Notes: generated by a model from the letters alone, not told the origin. Shown: positions 1 through 8,604, numbered from the stretch's first letter. The stretch is 64,000 nt of DNA from Desulfofundulus australicus DSM 11792 (GCF_900129285.1 NZ_FQUW01000005.1:1-64000), one strand, 5' to 3'. Program-made: numbers and translations.

Positions 1-94
1 CCTGATAATTCCAATGTAGCAGAAAATCAGGCTGTTGTAATCACTTCTTTCTATTTTCATGATTGGTTGTGCCTTCAAGGCATGGCCGGTTAGC

Positions 95-150
95 ATGAGA
101 CCTCACACTCCTTTTTGGGGTGTTTTGGCGCGCGAGGTCTCATTTCTTTT
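95..150 (+). terminator. Inverted repeat, possible terminator
   Basis: A perfect 10-base inverted repeat (95-104 with 134-143) encloses a second weaker stem (105-111 region with the GGGGTGT at 117-123) and is followed by a pyrimidine-rich stretch with a T run. It could end a transcript entering from the left or be a remnant of a mobile-element end. No gene is supported in 1-394; the rest is AT-rich sequence. Confidence 0.35.
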
Positions 151-327
151 TCAAGGGGCTGATCCCCTTCTGGTGCCTACTGAAATTTTACACGGCCCAA
201 AGGTATCCACAAAAAATTTTACCTTTACTAAACCTGTGGCAACCTTCTTGTAGCTTAGTAGTAAGTTTTTCATAAGTTAAAATTTTTATTATCTTAGAAT
301 TTAATGAATATTTACAAATTATATTTA

Positions 328-356
328 TTGACAGATATTTCATTTTTATGTACTAT
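328..356 (+). promoter_or_regulatory. Sigma-A promoter before transposase remnant
   Basis: TTGACA (328-333), a 17-base spacer and TACTAT (351-356) give a near-consensus vegetative promoter in AT-rich sequence. It points at the degraded transposase reading frame that begins about 40 bases later. Confidence 0.6.
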
Positions 357-394
357 TTCCATAGTATGATGAAGAGGGTAAAGTTTACATGCAG

Positions 395-1064
395 CCACAT
401 TGCTCACCAATATCGGACCTTACCGTTGGCCGCCATTCTGCTCCGGCCAATGCTCGGATGTGGAATTGGCCCCCAGGCTGATGAGCGAAGCATGTAAGGA
501 ACATGAAAGGCTTTATGGTTTCCGCCCGAAGTATTACTTAATGGACGCTGGCTATGACTCCGGGGACATGTATAATGCCCTGGACCTGAAAGGCCAGATA
601 ATCATAAAACTGAATAAGCGAAATCAAAAGGAACCGCCCCAGGGATTCAATGAAAAATTTTTACCCCTGTGCCCGGCAAGTCAGCCCATGGTTTACTGGG
701 GTTCAGACAAAAAGCACATGGCCATAAAGTTCCGCTGTCCCAAAGCTGCCGGTCGACAGGTGGAGTGTGAGGGCCAGTGCTGGTGCCTAACCCTTATGGG
801 CTGGCGGTAAGGTTTTGCGTAACCGATAACCCCCGCTTGCTTTCCTGCCCTCACCGGGGCAGCGAAAACTGGCAGAGGCTTTACAGCCAGCGAACCTCTA
901 TCGAGCGCTGATTTGCGCTGTTAAAAGAACACCTGTATATGGACAAAATGAACCGGCGGGGAATCGATAATGCTTTTACAGATGTGATGCTCTGCTTGAT
1001 CACCTTCCTTGCCGGTACACTGGCACAACTGAAAATCGAGCAGCAAACCTGCAAGGCTGCTTAA
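395..1064 (+). pseudogene. Degraded DDE transposase (IS4/IS1182-like)
   Basis: The reading frame breaks at least three times. Residues like SDVELAPRLM and YYLMDAGYDSGDMYN near 460-580 are the central part of a DDE transposase with its catalytic Asp. A frameshift near 785-800 moves to a frame reading YGLAVRFCVTDNPR, then RTSIER is followed by an in-frame TGA at about 909-911, after which FALLKEHL and NRRGIDNAFTDV (the usual C-terminal region with the ERxxxxLKEHL signature) run to a TAA at 1062-1064. The start of the frame near 400-440 also seems shifted, and the N-terminal part of the protein is absent. Certainly non-functional as it stands. The exact IS family is uncertain. Confidence 0.85.
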
Positions 1065-1411
1065 TTCCTGTTAGTTAAGAGAGCGCCAGAAAATGAAACC
1101 AGATTTTGAAAGGGGTGATCTGTCCTTTTTTAGCTGCCTTTTATTGTCAGATTAAGTTGTTGACCATTTGAAACCCATAGTTCAGGGGTGATTTCCCATT
1201 TTTGCTCCTCAGAAGTTATTTCTTACCAGCTCGGAATTTGAATTTTATAGGTTACACTAGTAATTGATATTAATTAAACAATGCAATCAATTCGATATTT
1301 GGGGAGGTGATCAAAAGCTAACTCCATAAAGAGATAGACTATATCATCTTCGACATCAAGAATTACACCAACATAAAATTTGGTTAACTTTTTTATTAGG
1401 AGGAGATTCTT
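1065..1411. other. AT-rich spacer without a supported gene
   Basis: This stretch follows the transposase remnant and leads to the secreted-protein gene. A ribosome-binding-like GGGGAGGTGAT near 1302-1312 is followed only by a four-codon frame, so no gene is called. The last 12 bases hold the strong AGGAGGAG site used by the next gene. Confidence 0.5.
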
Positions 1412-2077
1412 ATGTTTAGAAAAATCTCGCTTATTTTAGCGATTATAACTTCTGTGTTTATGTTTTGCGGTTACGCTTTTGCGTCAGAAAGTGCACCATT
1501 TAAATCGATTACTTTATCTCCCGGCGAATATGAATCAAAAATCATTGAGGATAAAGGTATTCAAGAGATTACTATAAAAAACGGAAAGAAATTTTTGGAA
1601 AAAACCGGCTATGATATTCCCCATAATTGCAAAGATGTTGAAGTAATTATCCAGAAACCACTTAATGACAAAAAGACTAATAATACAATTATATCAGATA
1701 CAACTGCTCAAGCTACCGGTTATACAATTATACCGTATGGTTATACCGAACAAGTTGATTATGGTAACCTACTTGGTAAAACAGCAGGAAGCACTGGTAC
1801 ATTAACATTATCAATATCAAAAACTATAAGTGCAAAATATTCATGCACCGTTTCAGTCTCGGCACAAGTAATAAGTTCAGCGGTGGGTTTTGACGTTACG
1901 AGTTCATATACTGTAACGAATAGTTGTAGTGCTGATACTAATGGACGATATACTGAAATTAGAGGCTATCCAATATATGGCATAACTGATTATGAGGTAT
2001 ATTATAACGGAGTTTACAAAGGCTACGGCTGGGCGGCTAAGCCAATAGGCGTCTTGTTTGTTGTGGTACGTTACTAA
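1412..2077 (+). CDS. Secreted protein of unknown function, low GC
   Basis: A 221-residue protein with a clear Sec signal peptide: basic MFRK start, hydrophobic core over about residues 5-20, and a likely cleavage after AFA near residue 24. The start is fixed by AGGAGGAG about 8 bases upstream. The C-terminal half (about 115-190) is made of Ser/Thr/Val-rich alternating segments with aromatic residues, suggesting beta strands. I do not recognise the family. Base composition is clearly more AT-rich than the chromosomal genes to the right, and it lies between mobile-element remnants, so horizontal acquisition is likely. It is followed at once by its own terminator, so it appears monocistronic. 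Confidence 0.8.
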   Translation: MFRKISLILAIITSVFMFCGYAFASESAPFKSITLSPGEYESKIIEDKGIQEITIKNGKKFLEKTGYDIPHNCKDVEVIIQKPLNDKKTNNTIISDTTAQATGYTIIPYGYTEQVDYGNLLGKTAGSTGTLTLSISKTISAKYSCTVSVSAQVISSAVGFDVTSSYTVTNSCSADTNGRYTEIRGYPIYGITDYEVYYNGVYKGYGWAAKPIGVLFVVVRY

Positions 2078-2088
2078 CTATATAAATA

Positions 2089-2120
2089 ACCGGCACCTTA
2101 TGCCAGGGGTGCCGGTTTTA
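2089..2120 (+). terminator. Rho-independent terminator of the secreted-protein gene
   Basis: A perfect 9-base stem, ACCGGCACC (2089-2097) with GGTGCCGGT (2108-2116), is followed by TTTTA. It lies 11 bases after the stop codon. Confidence 0.85.
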
Positions 2121-2162
2121 TGTTTACCTGGGTAATGGGCGCCAATTTGGTTATTAAAGTCC

Positions 2163-2285
2163 ACCGTAGTCGCCAGCAGCACTAGTTTGTTAGTCAAAGA
2201 CAAGGGTGCCCACCACGAGGTGGGGCCCTAAGGAAGTCAGAGGCAAAGCCACGGGTCGATAAACAAGAACCCCATATGTGCTCTA
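2163..2285 (+). other. Possible group II intron RNA remnant (domain I)
   Basis: The stretch containing GTCAAAGACAAGGGTG (from 2193), a short hairpin CCACCACGAGGTGG, AAGGAAGTCAGAGGCAAAGCC (from 2229) and AAACAAGAACC (from 2260) resembles, from memory, the domain I portion of bacterial group II introns. No intron-encoded reverse transcriptase and no domain V/VI hairpin are seen nearby, so it would be a fragment. The rest of 2121-2400 has no gene. A covariance-model search would settle it. Confidence 0.4.
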
Positions 2286-2404
2286 TACTCTCGAAAGTGT
2301 AGTTTTTTCCGGTTTACGGCGTCTTGCTACTAACACGGAAGCACCATTATCACCACCAACCTGGAGTTTACCAAGCGCAAACCGAGCGCACTAAAAAATC
2401 CTTC

Positions 2405-2434
2405 TTGACACCAACCCTCCCTTCCTGATATATT
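2405..2434 (+). promoter_or_regulatory. csoR promoter
   Basis: TTGACA (2405-2410), 18 bases, TATATT (2429-2434). The CsoR-type operator begins 11 bases after the -10 box, so transcription would start at or just before the operator. Confidence 0.7.
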
Positions 2435-2444
2435 TTTTATAGGA

Positions 2445-2459
2445 TACCCCAGTAGGGTA
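2445..2459 (+). promoter_or_regulatory. CsoR-type operator upstream of csoR
   Basis: TACCC-CAGTA-GGGTA is an inverted repeat of the kind bound by copper-responsive CsoR. The same half-sites with the same 5-base spacing recur at 3014-3028 before copA. Its position just downstream of the -10 box suggests autoregulation by blocking transcription. Confidence 0.75.
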
Positions 2460-2477
2460 GATAGTGAGTGATCTGGT

Positions 2478-2750
2478 TTGTCCTATGTGGAAAGAAACAA
2501 GGAAGACCTCTTAAGCCGCCTCAAAAAAATTGAGGGGCAGATTCGCGGCATTCAAAAGATGATTGAGGAAGACCGCTACTGTGTGGATATCCTCCTGCAA
2601 ATCAGTGCCACCCGGGCGGCACTGCAAAAGGTGGCCCTCTCCCTTCTGCGGAGTCACACCCGGGGTTGCGTGGCCCGGGCCATCCGCCAGAACCGGGGTG
2701 ACGAGGTCATCGATGAGCTCATGCAGGTACTGGATCAGTTCACCAGATAA
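2478..2750 (+). CDS. csoR: CsoR-family copper-sensing repressor
   Basis: A 90-residue member of the metal-sensitive repressor family formerly called DUF156. It carries the Cys-His-Cys set that binds Cu(I): Cys35 in RYCVDIL, His60 and Cys64 in SHTRGC, at the spacing known for CsoR. The alpha-helical N-terminal signature RLKKIEGQIRGIQKMI is present. In this family Cu(I) binding releases the protein from DNA. Two matching operators, one before this gene and one before copA, support a copper rather than another metal or sulfur role. The start is a TTG with a weak ribosome binding site; a GTG three codons later is the alternative. Confidence 0.9.
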   Translation: MSYVERNKEDLLSRLKKIEGQIRGIQKMIEEDRYCVDILLQISATRAALQKVALSLLRSHTRGCVARAIRQNRGDEVIDELMQVLDQFTR

Positions 2751-2790
2751 CCGGCGTCCAGCGCCGGGCAGGAAAGGAGGGTCAACCCGC

Positions 2791-2847
2791 GTGCTGAGAA
2801 AACGTTACATGCTGCGTCCCGTAGCTCATTGTAAAGGCGGCTGCTGA
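2791..2847 (+). CDS. Possible 18-residue Cys-rich peptide
   Basis: A GTG start 11 bases after a good AAAGGAGGG site opens the peptide VLRKRYMLRPVAHCKGGC, which ends in a His-Cys...Cys cluster. It lies between csoR and the copA promoter and is followed by a terminator, so it would be the last frame of the csoR transcript. The position and the HCKGGC end suggest copper binding, but this is inference; a frame this short can occur by chance. Confidence 0.3.
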   Translation: MLRKRYMLRPVAHCKGGC

Positions 2848-2885
2848 ATACAGTCCCGGGCAAGACGGTAAACTGCCCGCGTAAA

Positions 2886-2916
2886 AGCCCGCAGGGAAAA
2901 AACTGCGGGTTTCTTA
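2886..2916 (+). terminator. Terminator after csoR
   Basis: Stem CCCGCAG (2888-2894) with CTGCGGG (2903-2909), an A-rich loop, then TTTCTTAATTT. It separates the csoR transcript from the independently promoted copA unit. Confidence 0.75.
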
Positions 2917-2975
2917 ATTTAAAAGTGAGGGCGCGGGACATTCTAAAGAAAAATAAATATTGACTTTAAATAATA

Positions 2976-3005
2976 TTGACTTTTTCCAAAGGACAGGGTT
3001 AAGAT
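2976..3005 (+). promoter_or_regulatory. copA promoter
   Basis: TTGACT (2976-2981), 18 bases, TAAGAT (3000-3005). A second TTGACT lies 16 bases further upstream. The CsoR operator starts 9 bases after the -10 element. Confidence 0.65.
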
Positions 3006-3013
3006 TAAGTAAA

Positions 3014-3028
3014 TACCCTACAGGGGTA
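3014..3028 (+). promoter_or_regulatory. CsoR-type operator upstream of copA
   Basis: TACCC-TACAG-GGGTA, the same half-sites as at 2445-2459. It sits where transcription would start, so the bound repressor should silence copA until copper rises. Confidence 0.75.
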
Positions 3029-3080
3029 CAGTAGAAGAAAACGGGAGAGGCTGCCGGTGCCGGTTAAGGAGGAAAAAATT

Positions 3081-5639
3081 ATGAAACAAATCAGCATTCC
3101 CGTGGAAGGGATGACCTGCGCCGCCTGCGTGGCTAGGGTGGAACGGGCCTTGAAAAACACCCCCGGGGTAGCTGACACAGCGGTTAACCTGGTCACCGGG
3201 AAGGTCAGTATAACATATGACCCGCAAAAGGTATCCGTGGAACAGCTGGTCAAGACCATCCGGGAACTGGGCTACCAGGTACCTACCGGGGAAATACACC
3301 TGACCGTAAGGGGCATGAGCTGCGCGGCCTGTGTGGCCCGGGTGGAACGGGCAGTTTCCGGGCTGCCCGGGGTATTAAATGTAGCCGTTAGCCTTCCCGC
3401 GGAATACGCCCGGGTAACCTTTTACCCGGGAACGGTAACACCCGCCCAGATTAGGGAAGCAATCGCCGGTCTGGGCTACGAGGTGGCCGAGAAAGCCACG
3501 GGACAGGAAGCCCTGGATCGGGAAAGGCAGGCCCGCCGGCAGGAAATCCATCGCCAGGCCCGGAACATGTGGGTTGCCTGGCCCCTATCCCTCCTGGTAA
3601 TGCTGGGCATGTTCCGGGACGTGTGGATTCTCCCCCGTTTTGTACCCGAGTTTATGGGCAATACCCTCTTCTTGTGGGCGCTGACCACCCCGGTGGTTTT
3701 CATCGCCGGCTGGCAGTTCTTCGTGCACAGCTTCAACGGCCTAAAGAAGGGCGCCACCGATATGAACCTTCTCTATGCCACGGGAATAGGAGCTGCTTAT
3801 ATCATCGCCACCATTAACACTTTCTGGCCCGGGGCCGGCTTTGGGGGCAAAGGGGCCACCTTTTTTGAATCGGCCGCCCTGTTAACCGCCTTTATCGTCC
3901 TGGGCCGCTACCTGGAAGCCCTCACCCGGGGGCGTGTCTCCGAAGCCATTCGGAAGCTGCTGAACCTGCAGCCCAAAACCGCCCGGGTGATCCGGGAAGG
4001 CCGGGAGATGGAAATTGCCGCCCTTGATGTGGTACCCGGCGATGTGGTTGTGGTACGCCCCGGGGAAAGTATCCCGGTGGACGGAAGGGTAATTGAAGGG
4101 CATTCGGCGGTGGACGAGTCCATGATCACCGGGGAAAGCATCCCGGTGGAGAAAAAGCCGGGTGACGAAGTAATTGGAGCCACCATCAACAAAACCGGTA
4201 CCTTTAAATTTGAGGCCACCAGGGTTGGGCGGGATACAGCCCTGGCCCGGATCATCCGCCTGGTGGAAGATGCCCAGGCCACCAGGGCCCCCGTGCAAAG
4301 GCTGGCCGATCTGGTGGCCGGGCACTTCATTGCCGGAGTCCATGTGCTGGCGCTGGTCGTTTTCCTCTTCTGGTTTTTCTACGGTTACCATGCCTTTTTC
4401 CGGCCGGACAGCCACTTTATCCTGTCACCATACAGCCTGGCTCAAGTGGGGGTTTTCGGCTTTGCCCTGCTTCTGAGCGTAACCACCCTGGTCATCTCCT
4501 GCCCCTGCGCCCTGGGACTGGCCACCCCCAGTGCCATGATGGCCGGAACGGGAAAGGGGGCGGAAAACGGCATCCTCTTTAAAGGAGCCGATGCCGTGGA
4601 AGCTACAGCCGCCCTGCAGGCGGTGCTGTTTGATAAAACGGGCACCATTACCCGGGGCGAACCCTCCCTCACCAACGTCGTCCCTGCTCCGGGTTTTTCC
4701 CAAGAGGAGCTGCTGCGCCTGGCTGCTGCGGCGGAAAAAAATTCCGAGCACCCCCTGGGTGAAGCCATTGTCCGGGGAGCGGAAAAGGCCGGCGTAGCCG
4801 TTGAAGAAGCGGAGGAATTCGAAGCCATCCCCGGCCATGGCATCAAGGCCCGCTACCAGGGCCGCACGATATTGCTGGGCAACCGCCGGCTGATGGAAAG
4901 GGAAGGAGTGTCCATTGAAACCCTCCTGCCCTCTGTGAAATCCCTGGAGCAGGATGGTAAAACCGCCATGTTCCTGGCGGTGGACGGGCAGGCGGCCGGG
5001 GTAATTGCAGTGGCCGATACGATAAAAGAGCATGTGCCCCAGGCCATTGCCCGGCTGAAAAAAATGGGCATGCAGGTGATCATGATCACGGGGGACAACC
5101 GCCGCACCGCCGAAGCCATCGCTCGCCAGGCCGGCATTGAAAGCGTGCTGGCGGAAGTGCTGCCCCAGGACAAAGCGGAAGAAGTGCGCAGGCTGCAGGC
5201 CCGCGGCCTGCGGGTAGCCATGGTGGGAGACGGCATCAACGACGCCCCGGCCCTGGCGGCCGCCGATGTGGGCATGGCCATTGGTACCGGTACGGACATC
5301 GCCAAGGAGACGGGTGAGGTAATCCTGATCAAGGCAGATCTGCGGGACGTGGTTTCGGCCATTGAAATAGCCCGGGCGACAATGCGCAAGGTGCGGCAAA
5401 ACCTGGCCTGGGCCTTTGTCTACAACAGCCTGGGCATTCCCATAGCCGCCGGCCTTCTCTACCCATCTACCGGGCTGATTGTAAGCCCGGAGCTGGCCGC
5501 CTTCTTCATGGCCATGAGTTCGGTTTCGGTAACCCTGAACACCCTGCTCCTAAAACGTTTTGTCCCCTCCATGAAGAGGGGACAAAGGAAAACACGGGGG
5601 GAGGCGGCACAACCATTACCCGGCCCGGCGCTACGGTAA
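3081..5639 (+). CDS. copA: Copper-exporting P1B-type ATPase
   Basis: An 852-residue P-type ATPase that would pump Cu(I) out of the cytoplasm. Two N-terminal heavy-metal-binding domains each carry GMxCAAC (near residues 10-16 and 82-88). Transmembrane segments follow; the ion-binding CPC is at 474-476, the phosphorylated Asp is in DKTGT at 518, and the SEHPLG, GDN and GDGINDAP motifs are all intact. Length and domain order match the family. The start at 3081 follows AAGGAGG by 8 bases; an in-frame ATG at 3057 has no such site. CsoR operator control and the neighbours support copper as substrate. The two small membrane genes that follow are probably cotranscribed. Confidence 0.95.
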   Translation: MKQISIPVEGMTCAACVARVERALKNTPGVADTAVNLVTGKVSITYDPQKVSVEQLVKTIRELGYQVPTGEIHLTVRGMSCAACVARVERAVSGLPGVLNVAVSLPAEYARVTFYPGTVTPAQIREAIAGLGYEVAEKATGQEALDRERQARRQEIHRQARNMWVAWPLSLLVMLGMFRDVWILPRFVPEFMGNTLFLWALTTPVVFIAGWQFFVHSFNGLKKGATDMNLLYATGIGAAYIIATINTFWPGAGFGGKGATFFESAALLTAFIVLGRYLEALTRGRVSEAIRKLLNLQPKTARVIREGREMEIAALDVVPGDVVVVRPGESIPVDGRVIEGHSAVDESMITGESIPVEKKPGDEVIGATINKTGTFKFEATRVGRDTALARIIRLVEDAQATRAPVQRLADLVAGHFIAGVHVLALVVFLFWFFYGYHAFFRPDSHFILSPYSLAQVGVFGFALLLSVTTLVISCPCALGLATPSAMMAGTGKGAENGILFKGADAVEATAALQAVLFDKTGTITRGEPSLTNVVPAPGFSQEELLRLAAAAEKNSEHPLGEAIVRGAEKAGVAVEEAEEFEAIPGHGIKARYQGRTILLGNRRLMEREGVSIETLLPSVKSLEQDGKTAMFLAVDGQAAGVIAVADTIKEHVPQAIARLKKMGMQVIMITGDNRRTAEAIARQAGIESVLAEVLPQDKAEEVRRLQARGLRVAMVGDGINDAPALAAADVGMAIGTGTDIAKETGEVILIKADLRDVVSAIEIARATMRKVRQNLAWAFVYNSLGIPIAAGLLYPSTGLIVSPELAAFFMAMSSVSVTLNTLLLKRFVPSMKRGQRKTRGEAAQPLPGPALR

Positions 5640-5694
5640 CGGCAAAACATGGGGGTTTAACACTTGAACCGGAACCGGAAAGGAGATGAAGATA

Positions 5695-5898
5695 ATGAAT
5701 AACCCCGCCCGCACGAGCGTCTTGATCTACACGGGCATTTCCCTGGCCGCCGCCCTTCTCTTTCTTCTGGCCACCTATGCCACGGGGATTTCCTACCCGG
5801 CCGTAGCCCGTATCGGGGGCGCCGTATGGGTTTTTATCCTGAGCATGATTATCACCATGCCCGTGGTTATTTCAAATGTGAATAAAAGGCACACTTAA
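5695..5898 (+). CDS. Small two-helix membrane protein
   Basis: A 67-residue protein with two hydrophobic segments (about residues 9-28 and 38-58) joined by a short polar turn with TGISYP. The ATG at 5695 is preferred because AAGGAG lies 9 bases before it; an ATG at 5686 abuts that site directly. It follows copA by 55 bases and precedes the next membrane gene by 18, so it is probably in the copper operon. I do not recognise the family; a role in metal export or its membrane environment would be a guess from context. Confidence 0.7.
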   Translation: MNNPARTSVLIYTGISLAAALLFLLATYATGISYPAVARIGGAVWVFILSMIITMPVVISNVNKRHT

Positions 5899-5916
5899 AC
5901 GGGAGGTATTATTAAC

Positions 5917-6669
5917 ATGCCCGCCACCGGCGCCGGTCCCGTTACTCTTAAGATTATTAAAGAAAAAACCACTACGAATCGCATCTGGGAAATCGACCTT
6001 TTCCGGGGAGTAGCCATCCTGCTAATGGTAACCTTCCATTTTCTTTACGACCTGGCGGAATTTTTTCACCTCCCTCTGGACTACCAGCAGGGGCTGATCT
6101 ACTACACCGGAAAAGGAGCGGTCATCCTCTTCATCCTCGTTGCCGGAATAAGCTCTTTGTTCACTGCCAGCAACCTGCGGCGGGGGGTAAAAATCTTCCT
6201 CTGGGGCTTCGTCATTTACCTCGTGGTCGAAACAGTTATCCCCGGGAGCAACATCATTTTCGGCATCCTGCAATTCCTGGGGACAAGCATGATCCTGGCC
6301 CCCCTTTTCATGGGGCTGCCTTCACCGGTTTTAACGGTCCTGGGCGCCCTCATCCTGCTGGCCGGACGCTATACCGGCACCCTTACCTGGCCCCATAACT
6401 GGCTGGCCTGGCTGGGGCTGGTGAGGGGGGACTTCTTTTCCGTGGACTACTACCCCCTTTGCCCCTGGCTGGGAGTGTTCCTGTGGGGCATGTCCCTGGG
6501 AAAGACGTTTTACTCCTCCAGGCAAAGCCTTTTTCCCCACTCTCTCCTGCCCTTCCACCCGCTGGGCCGGTCCTTACAATTCCTGGGCCGGCATTCGCTG
6601 ACCATCTACCTGGTACACCAGCCGGTGATTTTATTACTCCTGTACCTGTTTTTCCTGGCTGTAAAATAG
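5917..6669 (+). CDS. DUF1624 / HGSNAT-like membrane protein
   Basis: A 250-residue polytopic membrane protein beginning, after a short cytoplasmic stretch, with RIWEIDLFRGVAILLM, the signature of the DUF1624 (heparan-alpha-glucosaminide N-acetyltransferase-like) family. That domain is thought to move acyl groups across membranes. About seven hydrophobic helices are visible, and the conserved C-terminal SLTIYLVHQPV segment is typical of membrane acyltransferases. The start follows GGGAGG by about 12 bases. It ends the copper operon; its substrate and any link to copper are unknown. Confidence 0.75.
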   Translation: MPATGAGPVTLKIIKEKTTTNRIWEIDLFRGVAILLMVTFHFLYDLAEFFHLPLDYQQGLIYYTGKGAVILFILVAGISSLFTASNLRRGVKIFLWGFVIYLVVETVIPGSNIIFGILQFLGTSMILAPLFMGLPSPVLTVLGALILLAGRYTGTLTWPHNWLAWLGLVRGDFFSVDYYPLCPWLGVFLWGMSLGKTFYSSRQSLFPHSLLPFHPLGRSLQFLGRHSLTIYLVHQPVILLLLYLFFLAVK

Positions 6670-6705
6670 TAGAGTGATCCTGTATCCGTATCAAGTAGTT
6701 TCTTA

Positions 6706-6738
6706 TTGACACCTTCTGGCTGAACATGCTAATATAAT
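6706..6738 (+). promoter_or_regulatory. Promoter of the fluoride-responsive unit
   Basis: TTGACA at 6706-6711 is followed 18 bases later by TAATAT (6730-6735), overlapping a perfect TATAAT at 6733-6738. Transcription would begin some 15 bases before the riboswitch aptamer. Confidence 0.65.
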
Positions 6739-6757
6739 TGTCAGACACAACACACCG

Positions 6758-6840
6758 GGCGATGGAGCTCGCCTTTAAGCGCCTCTTTCGGGCTAATAGC
6801 TCCTACCAGAGTCCAGTGGGATTCCGGTAGGAGCTTTTTT
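6758..6840 (+). promoter_or_regulatory. Fluoride riboswitch (crcB motif) with terminator, copy 1
   Basis: The aptamer opens with GGCGATGGAGCTCGCC (6758-6773), continues through a short hairpin ending GGGCTAATAG, and reaches GCTCC (6799-6803), which can form the family's pseudoknot with GGAGC inside the first loop. The same GCTCC is part of a perfect 10-base terminator stem, AGCTCCTACC (6798-6807) with GGTAGGAGCT (6826-6835), followed by a T run. Fluoride binding would therefore stop the terminator forming and switch the genes on, as known for this RNA class. Copy 2 lies at 8623-8702. Confidence 0.92.
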
Positions 6841-6872
6841 AATGCACTTTTCGAGAAAAGGAGGTATTTTCT

Positions 6873-8045
6873 TTGAACACGTGGCTTGAGGCGGCCACCT
6901 GGATTGGGCTGGCTCTGGCCGCCGGGTTGATTTCTGTACGCACCGGCATATCGGTGGCCATGGTGGAAATCATGGTGGGGGTAATTGGCGGCAATTACCT
7001 GGGACTGGAGGTAAATACCTGGGTTAACTTCCTGGCGGGATTGGGTGCCATCGTCCTCACCTTTCTGGCCGGAGCCGAAGTGGATCCGGCGGTGCTGAAA
7101 AGCAAGTTCAAGGAAAGCGTTTCCCTGGGTGTGGTAGGCTTTCTTTTTCCCTTCCTGGGGGCTTTTGCCTATGCCTACTACGTGGCCGGGTGGGACCTGC
7201 AGGCGGCGCAGATTGCCGGCATCGCCCTTTCCACCACTTCCGTGGCCATAGTGTACGCGGTCATGGTGGAAACGCGCCTGAACGAAACGGAACTGGGGCA
7301 AATCATCCTGGCCGCCTGTTTCATTAACGACCTGGGCACGGTGCTGGCCCTGGGTATACTCTTTGCCAACTATGACTACTGGATGCTCATCTTTATTGCG
7401 GCCACCGCGATTGTGCTGTTCTTAATGCCCAAAATCACACCCGCCTTTCAGGAGAGGTTCGGCCGCCAGGTAAGCCAGATTGAGGTAAAATACGTGCTTT
7501 TTGCCCTGCTGTTGCTGGGCGGGCTGGCCGGCAAGGCCAACAGCGAAGCCGTCTTGCCGGCCTACCTGCTGGGCCTGGCCCTGGCGGGTTTCTTTCAGAG
7601 GGAAAAAGAACTTTTGCAGCGCATGCGGGCCGCTGCCTTTGCCTTCCTCACCCCATTCTACTTCCTGAAAGCAGGTCTGTATGTTTCCCTGCCCGCCGTC
7701 GTAGGTTCCTTTGGGTTAATCTTGATCCTGCTGATGGTAAAAATGGTAAGCAAATTTGTTGGAATATGGCCCCTGACCAGGCTGTTCCGTTATAAGCACC
7801 GGGAAGGCATGTACACCACATTGCTCATGTGTACCGGCCTGACCTTTGGCACCATCTCGGCACTTTTCGGGTTAAGCCATCACTACATCGACCAGCAGCA
7901 GTACACCATACTGGTAACGGTAGTGATAGCCAGCGGGGTGATTCCCACCATTATCGCCCAGGCTTTCTTCCGGCCCCGGGTGGAGGCGGCCGAAGCCGGC
8001 GATGTAGTTTCCATCTCCGAACGTCGCCCGGTACCGGAGGAGTGA
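6873..8045 (+). CDS. Cation/proton antiporter (CPA family), fluoride-controlled
   Basis: A 390-residue membrane protein with about 12 helices and the Na+/H+ exchanger domain. The ion-binding helix carries FINDLGTV, an Asn-Asp pair as in electroneutral members of the family. It starts at a TTG 8 bases after AAAGGAGG. It lies directly behind a fluoride riboswitch; Na+/H+ antiporters are among the gene types already known under this RNA. Whether it moves Na+, K+ or helps expel fluoride or acid is not decided by the sequence. It lacks the C-terminal nucleotide-binding (TrkA-type) domain found in many Kef proteins. Confidence 0.88.
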   Translation: MNTWLEAATWIGLALAAGLISVRTGISVAMVEIMVGVIGGNYLGLEVNTWVNFLAGLGAIVLTFLAGAEVDPAVLKSKFKESVSLGVVGFLFPFLGAFAYAYYVAGWDLQAAQIAGIALSTTSVAIVYAVMVETRLNETELGQIILAACFINDLGTVLALGILFANYDYWMLIFIAATAIVLFLMPKITPAFQERFGRQVSQIEVKYVLFALLLLGGLAGKANSEAVLPAYLLGLALAGFFQREKELLQRMRAAAFAFLTPFYFLKAGLYVSLPAVVGSFGLILILLMVKMVSKFVGIWPLTRLFRYKHREGMYTTLLMCTGLTFGTISALFGLSHHYIDQQQYTILVTVVIASGVIPTIIAQAFFRPRVEAAEAGDVVSISERRPVPEE

Positions 8046-8172
8046 GGACTGTTTTTAGAATCCCCCGAGACACGTTTTCTGGAAGTCCCTGCCGAAAAAG
8101 AGGAGTTACTAGCGACTAAGATTATGAAAGCAATTTACCCGAAGGACGGGAGACTAACGAAAGGGTGAGATT

Positions 8173-8604
8173 ATGTACCGCAAGATCATGGTGGCCTATG
8201 ATGGTTCTCCCCACTCCAACAAGGCCCTGTCTGTAGGAATGGAGCTGGCCCGTTGCTGCGGGTGCGAGCTGCACGCGGTTGCCGTGGTAAACCTGCCGGA
8301 CTATGCGGGCACCGTAGCAGAAGTAGACGACATGGTGACCAGGGCACGGGAATTTTACGAAAAGAAGCTGGGAGATGCAGTTTCCCGAGCGGCCGGTAAA
8401 AACGTAAAGCTGACCACGCACCTGATCTTCGGCCACGTGGGGGAAACCATCGTCCGTTTTGCCAGGGAGAACAACTTTGATCTGATCGTAGTGGGGACCC
8501 ACGGCTGGAGCGCCATCAAAGAACTGGTCATGGGCAGCGTTTCTTCCTACGTAATCCATCACGCAGCGTGTGATGTGCTGGTGGCAAAAGGCAGGGAAGA
8601 TTAA
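8173..8604 (+). CDS. Universal stress protein, UspA family
   Basis: A 143-residue single-domain UspA protein. It has the N-terminal KIMVAYDGSPHS strand-loop and the ATP-binding G-2x-G-9x-G-S pattern in GTHG...MGS near residues 108-122. It follows the antiporter by 127 bases with no terminator between, so it should share the fluoride-switched transcript. UspA genes are among those previously linked to fluoride riboswitches. Confidence 0.88.
   Translation: MYRKIMVAYDGSPHSNKALSVGMELARCCGCELHAVAVVNLPDYAGTVAEVDDMVTRAREFYEKKLGDAVSRAAGKNVKLTTHLIFGHVGETIVRFARENNFDLIVVGTHGWSAIKELVMGSVSSYVIHHAACDVLVAKGRED

Noticed and set aside
59-253. 64-codon frame at the left edge
   Set aside because: No ribosome binding site, crosses an inverted repeat, and the composition is not protein-like.
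2343-2400. Short stretch reading TIITTNLEFTK, like the IstB ATPase of IS21 elements
   Set aside because: Only about nine matching residues and no flanking IstA/IstB sequence; may be a tiny remnant or chance.
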